From Aphelocoma coerulescens (Eukaryota; Chordata; Aves; Passeriformes; Corvidae), in the NCBI RefSeq assembly GCF_041296385.1, contig NC_091015.1, positions 51,154,345-51,218,344 of the forward strand: a DNA stretch of 64,000 nucleotides, written 5' to 3'. Made by a program: the position numbers and the translations under genes. A model generated the notes under the pieces. That model was not told the origin of the DNA. It did not search any database and saw only the letters and a program-made list of their open reading frames with translations. Numbering within the stretch: position 1 is the first letter of the stretch; every line of letters starts with the position of its first letter. Positions 53,401 through 61,660 of this stretch are shown piece after piece.

Positions 53401-56400
53401 TAAAAGACACTGTATTTTAAATCAGACAATTATGGTTTAACACAGCTACAGAAAAGCCAGAGAGTTAACCAGCAGGCCTATGAACTAACAAGGAAGAAAG
53501 ACTGTGAGTCAAGGTGGAGGACACCAAGCTTTTAAGTCAGAGCTGCCACTGACAGACAGTAACATATAATCATGACATCAAGTCTGCATTTAACTAAGGC
53601 AGGGATGTTTCTGCAACAAGGCTCAGGATACGATTTCATGAGAACCTTAAATGCACAACTAATTTTAGGAGCCCTTCTAGTCCTTCATTCCTGTCCCTAA
53701 AGTGCAGCATGTTCCCTAATGTTTCTGTCTTGTAAGAACAGTGAATATAGCCAGAATCATTCAGGCATATGCAGTAACTGTTGTTGTGAAGGCTGTATAT
53801 CCAGGGACAAAGCTTCTGCATGTACAATAGAAGTCAGACATAGCAACCACAACAATTTGAAGGAGATGTTCCTAGGACAAAACACTCTGGCAGTTGCAGA
53901 CAAACATCAGGAGGAGAAAAGCATTCTGTGTTTCACTTTCATTGCATGAACAGACTAAAAATGTTGCGATCCTCATGGAAAGACCTTGAAGTGCATACTA
54001 AAGAGGCAAGACCCAGAAGCAAGTATTAGGAGCATGGTATGGGAACAAAAACACCTCAATGCTTTAAGAAATATCTGTCTACCATTTTCATGAGGAGACA
54101 AAAAATTGATGAAATCATTGTCAAGAGGTTAAAAAAGGATACCAATTTTTTTCCCTGATGACATTATAACCCTGCCCAGAAAGTTCTGTTTAGATGAGTT
54201 TTGAGCCAAGATGTTCCATGCAGTTAGATGTTGTGAAACTCTTGGATACTTCAGTAACATTAAAACAGAATGTTTTGAAAACCTCTGCATAATACTTCTA
54301 GGAAGTGTAACATACATCAGCCCCATTCCAACACAAAACCCATGATAGGTTATTGCAGAATGTTGCTCTACATTAGGGCAGAGGTGAAAACAATGCATTC
54401 CTCATGTACTTACTGCATCTTGAACTCTGTGTTCAGAACATTCAACATCAGAATTAATATAAAAATTCAGAAGCAAATTTTATTACTGTTTTTATCAAAA
54501 TTAACTATCACTTATCAAAATTAACCTGAAAACGTACCTCATGAATGTGAATCCATAACCAATGACATTTTCTGGCTATATTAGAGATATTAAAGTTTAC
54601 CACACTTATTTTAATTCATTTGAGCAACCTGAGTGGAAGTGGAGAGGACCTACAATTCTGCTCCCTCCCATGGTGGACCTCAGATGTACGTACACATTGC
54701 AGTATAACTTGCACAATTGCAGCCCCCTCCACATTTTCTTCTGTGTCTTCCAGCACCTTTTTCTTTTTTTTTAAACCATATGTATCCTTCTTCTATACTT
54801 TTATAATTTCTTCCGCCCTCTTTCCATCTATACCCAAAGGTGTCCATTTCAGGGCAAGTCCTTTTTCAGTATGTACCACAAGAATGAAGTTTATCCATGG
54901 ACTGTCACCGAAGTCTGCAACCTGCAATGCTCATACTACTTACAAAGTAGCACCCAACTAGGTTTCCTATTCTTGTTTAAAAGCTAAAATAAAAAAAAAT
55001 CCAAAGAAAAAACGTACTAGCAACTACATAGCAAGTATGGAATAATACAGAATACAGAGATAAAGATGCAGAGGAGAAGAAACGAAGAAGCTGCACAGCC
55101 CCACTAAAACTCCTTAACCCTGTGACAGACTACATGTGTAACACAGGGGTTTAGGCACCATAGGGGTCCTACCTCTGCCTCCTCCACAGTAAACTCACGT
55201 CTGATAGAACTTGGCAGTGCCACACCTTTCACGTGTTTTTACAAACAACACACTGCACGTTGCAGTAAGAATTTGTGAAGAAAAGCATACTTAAAATTAA
55301 GGAAATGGAAATTTCCTCTTGGTGCCTCTCAAATATTATTTAACTTTCTACTGCTTTTACTTTATTCATACATCAACTGATGTACTCCTGCTGCCCTTCA
55401 GATACTGCATGACTTCAGCCTTGCTTAAACCCTGTTTGCCTTATCATACCTACCATGCCAGCAGCGGACATTTCAGCCTGTCCCCAAATTCCATCAAACT
55501 GGACAAGAGCAAAGCATACGTGCAACAGGCACCTCTCACTAACCTGCACCATTGCCCACCCACACTCTACTCGGCTTATCTTTTGGTTAAATTCCATTGT
55601 ATATCATGCACAATTCAGATCACTACTTCAACAGGAGGTGAATGTCTTCACTTTTCTATAATAACCCGTGTAAGAACACAGATATAAGACTCTCTAAAGC
55701 ACATAATCATTTCCCTCAGCTCCAAACATGCTATACACAAACTCCACTGGTACACAAGTATGAATACACACTGAGGGTTGTTTCACTGCAACTCATTAGA
55801 GCAGCTTCTGTGTTGCTCTTTTATCATAGCCACCTAAGGTGACAAAGAGTTACCTATGTCAAAATGCAAGAACTGGTATTCAACATTTTGGACTACATAT
55901 TCTTATTTCCATTTTCTGGAAAACCTAAGAGGCGCACAATCCTTTTGATAACAGCCTATATTATCTACATCCTTACACAACAAATGCTTTAGACGTCAAG
56001 GAAGTGCAAGTAGTCTTAAAAACAGTTAAGAAGTCAAATGGGTCTAAAAAGCCATCATAGCAGAAGTCCCTTATGGAAAGTTAAAGATATAATTAATAAG
56101 CTTTTGGTGTCAGTGTGACACTTTCTAAATGCAACCAAGAAAAAAATTCTACAATGGTCGGCTAGAGCATCGACCCACCCCATTTCTGTATTTTTCCCAT
56201 TGCCACACCCTTCTCTTCCTCATTTCAATATATGACCAGACTTACTCGATGGCAACAGGCACTCCTGCATCTGTTTTTAGAGAAAGCATTTTTTATGCCT
56301 GCATCTTCCCCTCCTTTCTGTAGTCTCCTATCATCCTGAGTTTTCTATTACAACACACTCAGAGCACCTTCCTTCTCTGCCATTCCTCACCACGTCTTCT

Positions 56401-59400
56401 TGCTGCCACTTAAAATCCTCCTTTTACCCTCTTAACCTTATTCTAGATCGACCTCATTCCCTTACACAGCTTTACTGACTCACAAATCTCTCTTCTCCAC
56501 TGACCTCTCTCCTGCTGCTCAGCTTCTCATCTGGATCTTTCTGAGCCAATGTAAATGCAGACACCTTTCCTCGCATGCCCTCTTCTCCCTGGCTCTCAAT
56601 GTAAATCAGGTACAAAAAACTATCCCAAAACAATGTCAGAATTGCAAGTAAATACTCAGAAGTTAAGAAACACAAAATTCAAAATTTCCTTTAGTAAGCA
56701 ATCTTAATAAACCACTATATAAAAGAAAATACATTTTAATCATATAGTTGGGAGAGTTGTTCAGAGTCTCCCATAAAAGTCCAGAACAGTCAGAGAATCC
56801 CTGGCAGACAGTGTCCGTTTCAAAGAGGTAGGTCTCTAACTGGGCCTACCAGCCCCCAGCAGGCTCTGAAATAACTTTGCATATACCCAAACACATGCAA
56901 TATTGGCTAAAATTTGAATTCTCCAATGACCCATAGTCACCAGCACTATAGCAGCCCCACAGCTAGCTGCCCCTCTGGATTTATAGCTCTACTGTAATGT
57001 CCACTAGGGCTGAGACACTCCCCCCCCCTCACTCACAGATACCCTAATTCTACTTTGGCAACTTCTGAAGAAGTGTCCTTGCTTGACACTTGGAAAGTGG
57101 GGTTATGAGCATCTTTCTTCTGCCACTGAAATGAGAAGATAGCCCTGTTGTATTTTGCCATCTTTCCCTCTATCCCTTTAGCCTGCATTAGGGGAGATGA
57201 GGGACCTTGATGAACACAGACCTTCCCTCCCCAGATTCATTCAAATACCAGAGACCATTAGAAACAATCCTATAAATGCCTTTAAAGCTGTTCATACAAA
57301 TACCTTCTAATGAGCTCATGCATGTAACACAAACGGCATTAAGTACTGAAACTGTGACTGACACAACCCTGCCAGCCAAAAAGACAAAATCAGAAAAGAG
57401 GAAGGAAAAGTCCTTTAACCTTTTTCTGCATCTGCCTTCCACACTGCACTTACATCTCACTCAGTTTTTAAAAATGCAAGGTGTAGGTAGCTACCAAACC
57501 TGCATTCGGTCACCTGCATTATAGGAAAGAAGAAAAGGAAGCAGAACCCTGCTTTCAGCAGCCTATCCACTCAGTTTGCTTTAACACCTAGATGACGTAA
57601 CCAGCAAAAAAAAATCAAGCAAAAATTCTGAGTTGAAAGTGTCCCTCATGCTGTAACACTGTGAACCATCATACTAAGGAGGAGACATAGGCTCTATCAA
57701 GCCTAATAAACTACTCCTCTTTTATTAATCAAAGAGCTCACTTCAAAATTGTATAAAGAGCTCTGTAATACAAACAAGCTCATAGGACAACACAAAAATA
57801 ATTCTGAACACTGGTGTTGCAGTGCATGTTTTAACCTTTACTCCAAGCCATTATTCTGTCACACTACAGGCCAATTACAAGCAATTTGATGTAGGCTTGT
57901 AAGCGCAGATCCCTTAAAGTTTTCTTTTAAAGTGAGCTATTCCATTTATCTCAGAGGGGAAAAAAAAACTCCAGTATTGTGATTTGGGGATTTTTTTTTT
58001 CTGTATATATACATACATTTAGTAGCTGCTATTTATAGTTATATTACAAGCCATAAGTAGTCCTGCTGCATCCAGAGTGAATAAGTGAATTCAGTACTGG
58101 CAAAAGGCTCACACTAGGCTGTCTGCTTCACAGGCAGAAGTCTTCATCTAAAACTTACACAGAGGAGGTCCAAGGCTGTAGACAGGTTTGGAAATCACTA
58201 GTAGGTGACATGTTAATCAAGCAATCACTGTCATTGTGACTACTAAAACATTTGTTCAGTTAATCTTCTAATTCAAAGTTAGGACAGGGCCATGAATATT
58301 TTTCAGCTGAGATCTTCCAGAAAGTAACTGAACCACTGTTATTCTGTTTTCACCATGCTTTACACAGTTACCAAACTGAAACAAAGCGAGTGTGTTGCAT
58401 AACAAGTTGAGTCACACTATTGTTTTCAGAGCAGATAAACTTTGCATTTATTCTTTGTATGCACCTTCACTAGTAATTTAATCTAGGGGCTTGATGGTAT
58501 ATTGTAACTTCCTATCACTGCCACAGCATTCTAAATGAAAAAAGATTTAACATATTTCTCTTATTTATAAACTTCCCCTGGGTACCGAGCTCTTCTCAGT
58601 TTCAAAAGATGAAGAAATGCTATTTTTAATTATTGCTAGAAACCAACCAATAAAAGCACTAACATTTCAACACAAATGCACTTTCTGAATTCATGGAAAA
58701 GGATGATGAGATTTTGTTCTTAGAAGTCTTTAGTAAACTGGGAGGCTTACTCCGAAAAATACCACATCAATGTCTAATTTTTCAGAAGTTCTGAAAATCA
58801 ACACCCTTTAAAAGCCATCCAGCAGTGTAAATCACATGAGAAACTTGCAATAATCCTCTTGAAAATTCAGCCTAACCCCATGTCCAGATCAACGAGTGTT
58901 ACGATCCTGCAATCCTGACAGGCAACTCGAGTTGAGGGTGCTTGGCACCGTCTCAGCAGCACTCAGCACTCTGTGTGATCAAACCAGACAGCTAATGCAG
59001 TTCAGGCTAATGAGCTGAATGAACACACAAACAAAACAGGCTGAGGCAGAGCTATTTTAAGACTCTTACTTAGAAAACCTGTAAACCAGCCACAAGAGGC
59101 TTTACAAGCTACTTGTGTTCAAGAGAGTGAACAGGTCAGAAAGAACACAGAACCAAGAAGGGGACTTGTAGTTTCACATGGGTGATGTTGCAGAAGGCAG
59201 AGGTTGTGTGGAGGGGAAGATTTTGAAAAGCTGTTTTAATTTGAGGAGAGGAGGAGAGTGCAGAGTTACAGATTAGACAAAACTGCATAGTGCTTTGAAA
59301 GGGAAGCTTTTGGAGTCTGCATTTGAAATGAGAATGCTGTGTACATATGGTGATAAGAGCATAACAGGGAGTTTGGAAAAGATGGATAGTTCAGATCTGG

Positions 59401-61195
59401 TCAGACTGAGCTGGCAGAGCAGGAAAATATGTAAGATGAAATACCAAAATCCCAAGCTGGATAAAGGACCAAAAAGAAGACTGAGGATGCACGTAGTTTT
59501 GAAAGATAACAAAACAGACACATAACATGACAACATGCAAATAGCAACATCCTTAATTAAGAAGTCATGAATGCATGGCATGAGTTTCATGCAGGTAGTT
59601 GAAGAATTTTAAGTCTGATTTCTCAAAATAACGCAAGACTTAGTTATGCAAGAAGGGAGATGTAGAAGAAAAGGCAAGAAATGAGTTTCTGAGGGCTAGG
59701 CAATCAGCAGTGGGATATATCTCCTGATATTTAAAGCAGAGAGAAAGAGGAAAAATTTATGTAAACAATGCATACAAAGCATATTTACACATCTGACAGA
59801 AGGAATAAAGCACATGTGTGACTAAAGCACAGCTAGATATATTCTGATAGAGGACTGTTTGGACTAGAACCATAAAATATGACGGAACAAACTTTGAGAT
59901 AAGTGACCAGCAGATATATTAAGTATGTTTGGTAAACAGACTCAGAGACAGGATGACTGTATTATTCTACAGGGGCAGACAACATATTTGGGGGCAATGG
60001 AAGGGTATAAGAACGGGTCTGCAATGGAAGCTGAAGATTAACAAGAAATAAAGCATACACTGCAAAGGCATACATGAGTAAAGAACATGTGACATGAAGA
60101 ACAGACCATGGATTAGTAACTTGTATATAACCATTTGAATGTACACAGACAAAAGATATAGTGCAGAACTATGCAATTTCAGGCAGAAGAATGACTAATA
60201 GCTATAATAAAGTCATACAGCAAGGGTGTAAGTTATAAACAAGTACTAGAGATGTATGTCAAGAACAGGGGCAGGGTAACTTATGCCATAGGAGTTACTT
60301 CAGTAGGTGTGAATGCCTTGGGACAGTGAAAGGAAAGAGAAAGTTAGCAGGGATAGCATACAGTACTGGAAAAGTTAGAGCAACAGTGTATGCTTGTGAT
60401 TTATAGATGTGCTCTCATCTCCTACTTCTGTCAAATATAGAATGATGACAAAGAGAGGCTGACAAGTGTACTGTCTGCTCTACATCACAGTGAACATATA
60501 GAATGGATGGAACAGGAAGACAGGGTATTTGTATGCACAGATAAAGCTGCAGAGGCTTACGGGAGCATGGGCCAGCACCGTATACAGACGTGTGACCTCT
60601 GGGGCGCAAAGGGAAGGGTGGATGACAGTCGGGGTGCGTACATACGCCAAAGCAAAGCGGCAGAGAAACGCGCAGGGACACGCCTGCAGGCAGGTGCACA
60701 AATGACAACAGCTGGCCAGCCACGGCGGAGCTCCAGTGCAGAAGGCGAGGCAGCGGAGGCACGGGGCTCGCAAGGAGCCGGCGGCAAACCCTGCCGGGAG
60801 CCTGCCCATGCCAGGAGGCGGGAAGCCATGGCAGGGAGGCGGGCTGTGCGGCAGGAAAACATGGCAGGCAGTGTGCCCACACGCCGGGAAGCGCCCGAGT
60901 GGCGATACCGGACCGCGGCGGGGCCGGAGCGGAGCGCGGAGCCCGGCGGGCGCTGGGGCAGGCGGGAGCCCACGCAAACCCCGACACAGGGGCCGGCCGC
61001 CGCCGCCCCGTAACCCGTAGGCACCGTGGGCAGACGGGCCGGCGGCGGGAGGAGGCGGGCGAGCAGCGCCCGTGGCGGCACGGCCCGGGCGCCCCGAAAG
61101 GCTTCCTCCCGCCACCCAGGACACCCGCGGGGAGGACGGGGGTCACCCCGCGGCCGCATCACTCACCCTTCGCTGGGAGCCTCCTCCTCGGCCAT
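35399..61195 (-). CDS. ABHD5: ABHD5 (CGI-58), lipid-droplet co-activator of ATGL; seven coding exons
   Basis: Joined coding exons on the minus strand: 61195-61167, 47373-47288, 47008-46636, 43198-43044, 38936-38825, 38292-38106 and 35488-35399. They give 1032 nt, or 343 residues plus TGA, against 349 in human. All introns are GT-AG and phases agree throughout (2,1,2,1,2,0). ABHD5 sits on lipid droplets, binds perilipins and activates the triglyceride lipase PNPLA2; its loss causes Chanarin-Dorfman syndrome in people. Visible features: three Trp at residues 13, 17 and 21 (lipid-droplet anchor); oxyanion-loop HGFGGG near 76-81; GHNLGG at 145-150, with Asn147 where a hydrolase has its Ser nucleophile; an RKYSS site with Ser231, equivalent to the reported PKA site of mouse ABHD5; acid Asp295; Arg291 and Gly320, matching the mouse residues reported as needed for ATGL activation; and H321-x4-D326. 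The paralogue ABHD4 keeps Ser at the nucleophile, so the Asn identifies ABHD5. Gene intact, no frameshift seen. Confidence 0.97.
36458..37092 (+). mobile_element. Solo LTR of an endogenous retrovirus
   Basis: The 635-bp element starts TGTTTTGGGG and ends GGATCA, so it has TG...CA ends. CACAC occurs immediately before it (36453-36457) and immediately after it (37093-37097), a 5-bp target duplication that fits an LTR insertion. It has an AATAAA in the plus direction near 36965, which suggests plus orientation, opposite to ABHD5. The text resembles LTRs common in songbird genomes (ERVL-like); I recall the family but cannot confirm its name. No internal viral genes are present, so this is a recombined solo LTR. 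Confidence 0.75.
37925..38040 (-). mobile_element. CR1 LINE 3' end fragment
   Basis: The sequence matches the reverse complement of the CR1 3' end: AGAATGGTTTGGGTTGGAAG, then the CCTGCCATGGGCAGGGACAC block and the CTCAGGACCCCATCCAACCTG block. It lies antisense to the plus strand and therefore in the same direction as ABHD5. It stops sharply at 38040, 66 bp from exon 6. Little diverged, so a relatively young copy. Confidence 0.9.
38106..38292 (-). CDS. ABHD5: ABHD5 coding exon 6
   Basis: The acceptor CTGAAG lies before 38292; its pyrimidine tract is weak and preceded by purine-rich sequence. The donor GTAAGT starts at 38105. The 187 bases encode residues 252-314, including [28 protein letters not shown] with Arg291 and Asp295 (position of the catalytic acid), and [13 protein letters not shown]1 fragment ends about 65 bp into the following intron. 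Confidence 0.97.
38825..38936 (-). CDS. ABHD5: ABHD5 coding exon 5
   Basis: The acceptor TTTTAACAG lies before 38936 and the donor GTGAGT starts at 38824. The 112 bases encode residues 215-252: [20 protein letters not shown], then [16 protein letters not shown] holds the Ser (residue 231) equivalent to the PKA-phosphorylated Ser of mouse ABHD5; that function is known from the family and not shown here. Confidence 0.96.
38937..43043 (-). other. ABHD5: ABHD5 intron 4
   Basis: GT-AG intron of 4107 bp. It contains a CR1 fragment of about 780 bp at 39726-40505. The remainder is AT-rich with no recognised gene. Confidence 0.85.
39726..40505 (-). mobile_element. CR1 LINE fragment (about 780 bp)
   Basis: Reverse complement of the CR1 3' region, with recognisable blocks: the CTATCACTACACACCCTTGT block, GCCCCAGAGCTGGATGCAGA, AATGCAGCCCAGGATAGG, CTTCATGAGGTTGGCATGGG and CACTGGTCTCCACGTGGACA. 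Both ends are truncated and reading frames are broken by many changes. It lacks the extreme 3' tail. It lies in intron 4 of ABHD5. Confidence 0.9.
43044..43198 (-). CDS. ABHD5: ABHD5 coding exon 4
   Basis: The acceptor CCAACAG lies before 43198 and the donor GTGAGT starts at 43043. The 155 bases encode residues 163-215, including [27 protein letters not shown] and [14 protein letters not shown], nearly the same as in human ABHD5. The exon enters in phase 2 and leaves in phase 1. This is the strand after the elbow and the start of the cap region. Confidence 0.97.
44041..44465 (+). mobile_element. CR1 LINE 3' end, interrupted by a second CR1
   Basis: The outer copy runs in plus orientation from AGGAGGTTGTAGTAAGG through the GGTTTAGATTGGATATTAGG block to GGAACAGGCTG at 44208. 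It resumes at about 44313 with GTGCCCAAGGAAGTAGTTGAG and continues to the AACCTAAATCAGTCTATGG end near 44465. The interrupting segment at 44209-44312 is another CR1 tail in the same orientation. The outer copy is the older one. Both lie antisense to ABHD5 in its intron 3. Confidence 0.85.
44209..44312 (+). mobile_element. CR1 tail nested inside another CR1
   Basis: This 104-bp segment reads TCTAGTGGAAGGTGTCCCTG, then CCCATGGCAGGGGGGCTGGA, then GATCCTGAAGGTCCCTTCCA, and ends near TTTTATGATA. That is the extreme 3' end of a CR1 subfamily different from the outer copy. CTGT is present at both boundaries (44206-44209 and 44311-44314), which could be a short target duplication or microhomology. 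Confidence 0.75.
46636..47008 (-). CDS. ABHD5: ABHD5 coding exon 3 (alpha/beta hydrolase core, nucleophile elbow)
   Basis: The acceptor has a long pyrimidine tract ending in CCAG before 47008; the donor GTATGT starts at 46635. The 373 bases encode residues 39-163. They include [10 protein letters not shown] at about 51-60, [27 protein letters not shown] and the elbow GHNLGG, where Asn147 replaces the catalytic Ser. This is the largest exon and the one that identifies the gene. It is separated from exon 2 by an intron of only 279 bp. Confidence 0.98.
47288..47373 (-). CDS. ABHD5: ABHD5 coding exon 2
   Basis: The acceptor TTGTAG lies just before 47373 and the donor GTAAGT starts at 47287. The 86 bases encode residues 10-39, the Trp-rich segment that anchors ABHD5 to lipid droplets ([12 protein letters not shown]), followed by a stretch close to human ABHD5 ([13 protein letters not shown]). 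The exon enters in phase 2 and leaves in phase 1. Confidence 0.95.
47374..61166 (-). other. ABHD5: ABHD5 intron 1 (13.8 kb)
   Basis: GT-AG intron between coding exons 1 and 2. It is AT-rich except for the CpG-island part near exon 1. I recognised no exon, RNA gene or complete mobile element in it. It holds a C-run near 57020-57030, poly-T stretches near 54760 and 57990, and two 28-bp segments, 2.6 kb apart, that match at 26 positions (48304 and 50933). The first intron of vertebrate genes often carries enhancers, but none can be claimed from this sequence. Confidence 0.8.
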
Positions 61196-61660
61196 GGCGG
61201 CGGCGCGGCGGCCGGGAGCTGACAGCGGCGGAGGGGCGGCGGTGGCGGTGGCCGGCAGCGCAGCGAGGGACAGCGCGACGGCAGCAGAACCGGCCATTAC
61301 GGGCTCCTCCCTCTCTTACTCCCTCCCTCCTGCCCGCCCGCCGCCTGCGTCATCGCCGCGGGGCCACCCACACCCCCGAGCGGCGTCTTGCACGGCCAGC
61401 AGGGGCTGGAGCCCCGCAGGCGATCCCCGGGGCCGTGTGTGGGCGTCGGGCGGGCACGGGGCACGGCCCTCCAAGACGGGTGCGGGTCCCGGGCGCTCCC
61501 CAGCCGCCCACCAGCGACATAGCTGGAGCAAGGCTCCGGTTGCTAGGACCCATGTCCCGCCTCCTGATCCCGGGATGGCGGCACAGATGGCGCCCCTGCA
61601 GAAGGGCCGCGGCTTCCCGGGCCGGCAGAGGGGCGTCTCTGCCCCGTGAGTGTGGGGCGC
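60550..61660. promoter_or_regulatory. CpG island and probable bidirectional ABHD5/ANO10 promoter
   Basis: The sequence changes sharply from AT-rich intron to GC-rich DNA dense in CpG. The island covers the ABHD5 start codon at 61195 and extends about 450 bp beyond it. It contains a CRE/ATF-like TGCGTCA near 61346, GC-box-like stretches, and two GATGGCG motifs near 61575-61592 that resemble YY1 sites. No TATA box is evident. In mammals ANO10 begins on the opposite strand beside ABHD5, which suggests a shared promoter here. The island is seen directly; its bidirectional use is inferred. Confidence 0.75.
61167..61195 (-). CDS. ABHD5: ABHD5 coding exon 1
   Basis: The start codon is at 61195-61193 in a good Kozak context (GCCGCC before ATG, G after). 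Only 29 coding bases follow, giving an acidic tip MAEEEAPSE plus two bases of a Gly codon, then the donor GTGAGT at 61166-61161. The human exon 1 product is also short and acidic but about six residues longer. The exon sits inside the CpG island. The transcription start is not defined by the sequence; the 5'UTR must lie at higher coordinates. Confidence 0.9.

Noticed and set aside
60415..61146. Minus-strand open frame of 243 codons (and overlapping frames of 214 and 201) inside the CpG island
   Set aside because: It lies in ABHD5 intron 1, is open in several overlapping frames because GC-rich DNA has few stop codons, is rich in Pro/Arg/Ala/Ser and shows no domain.
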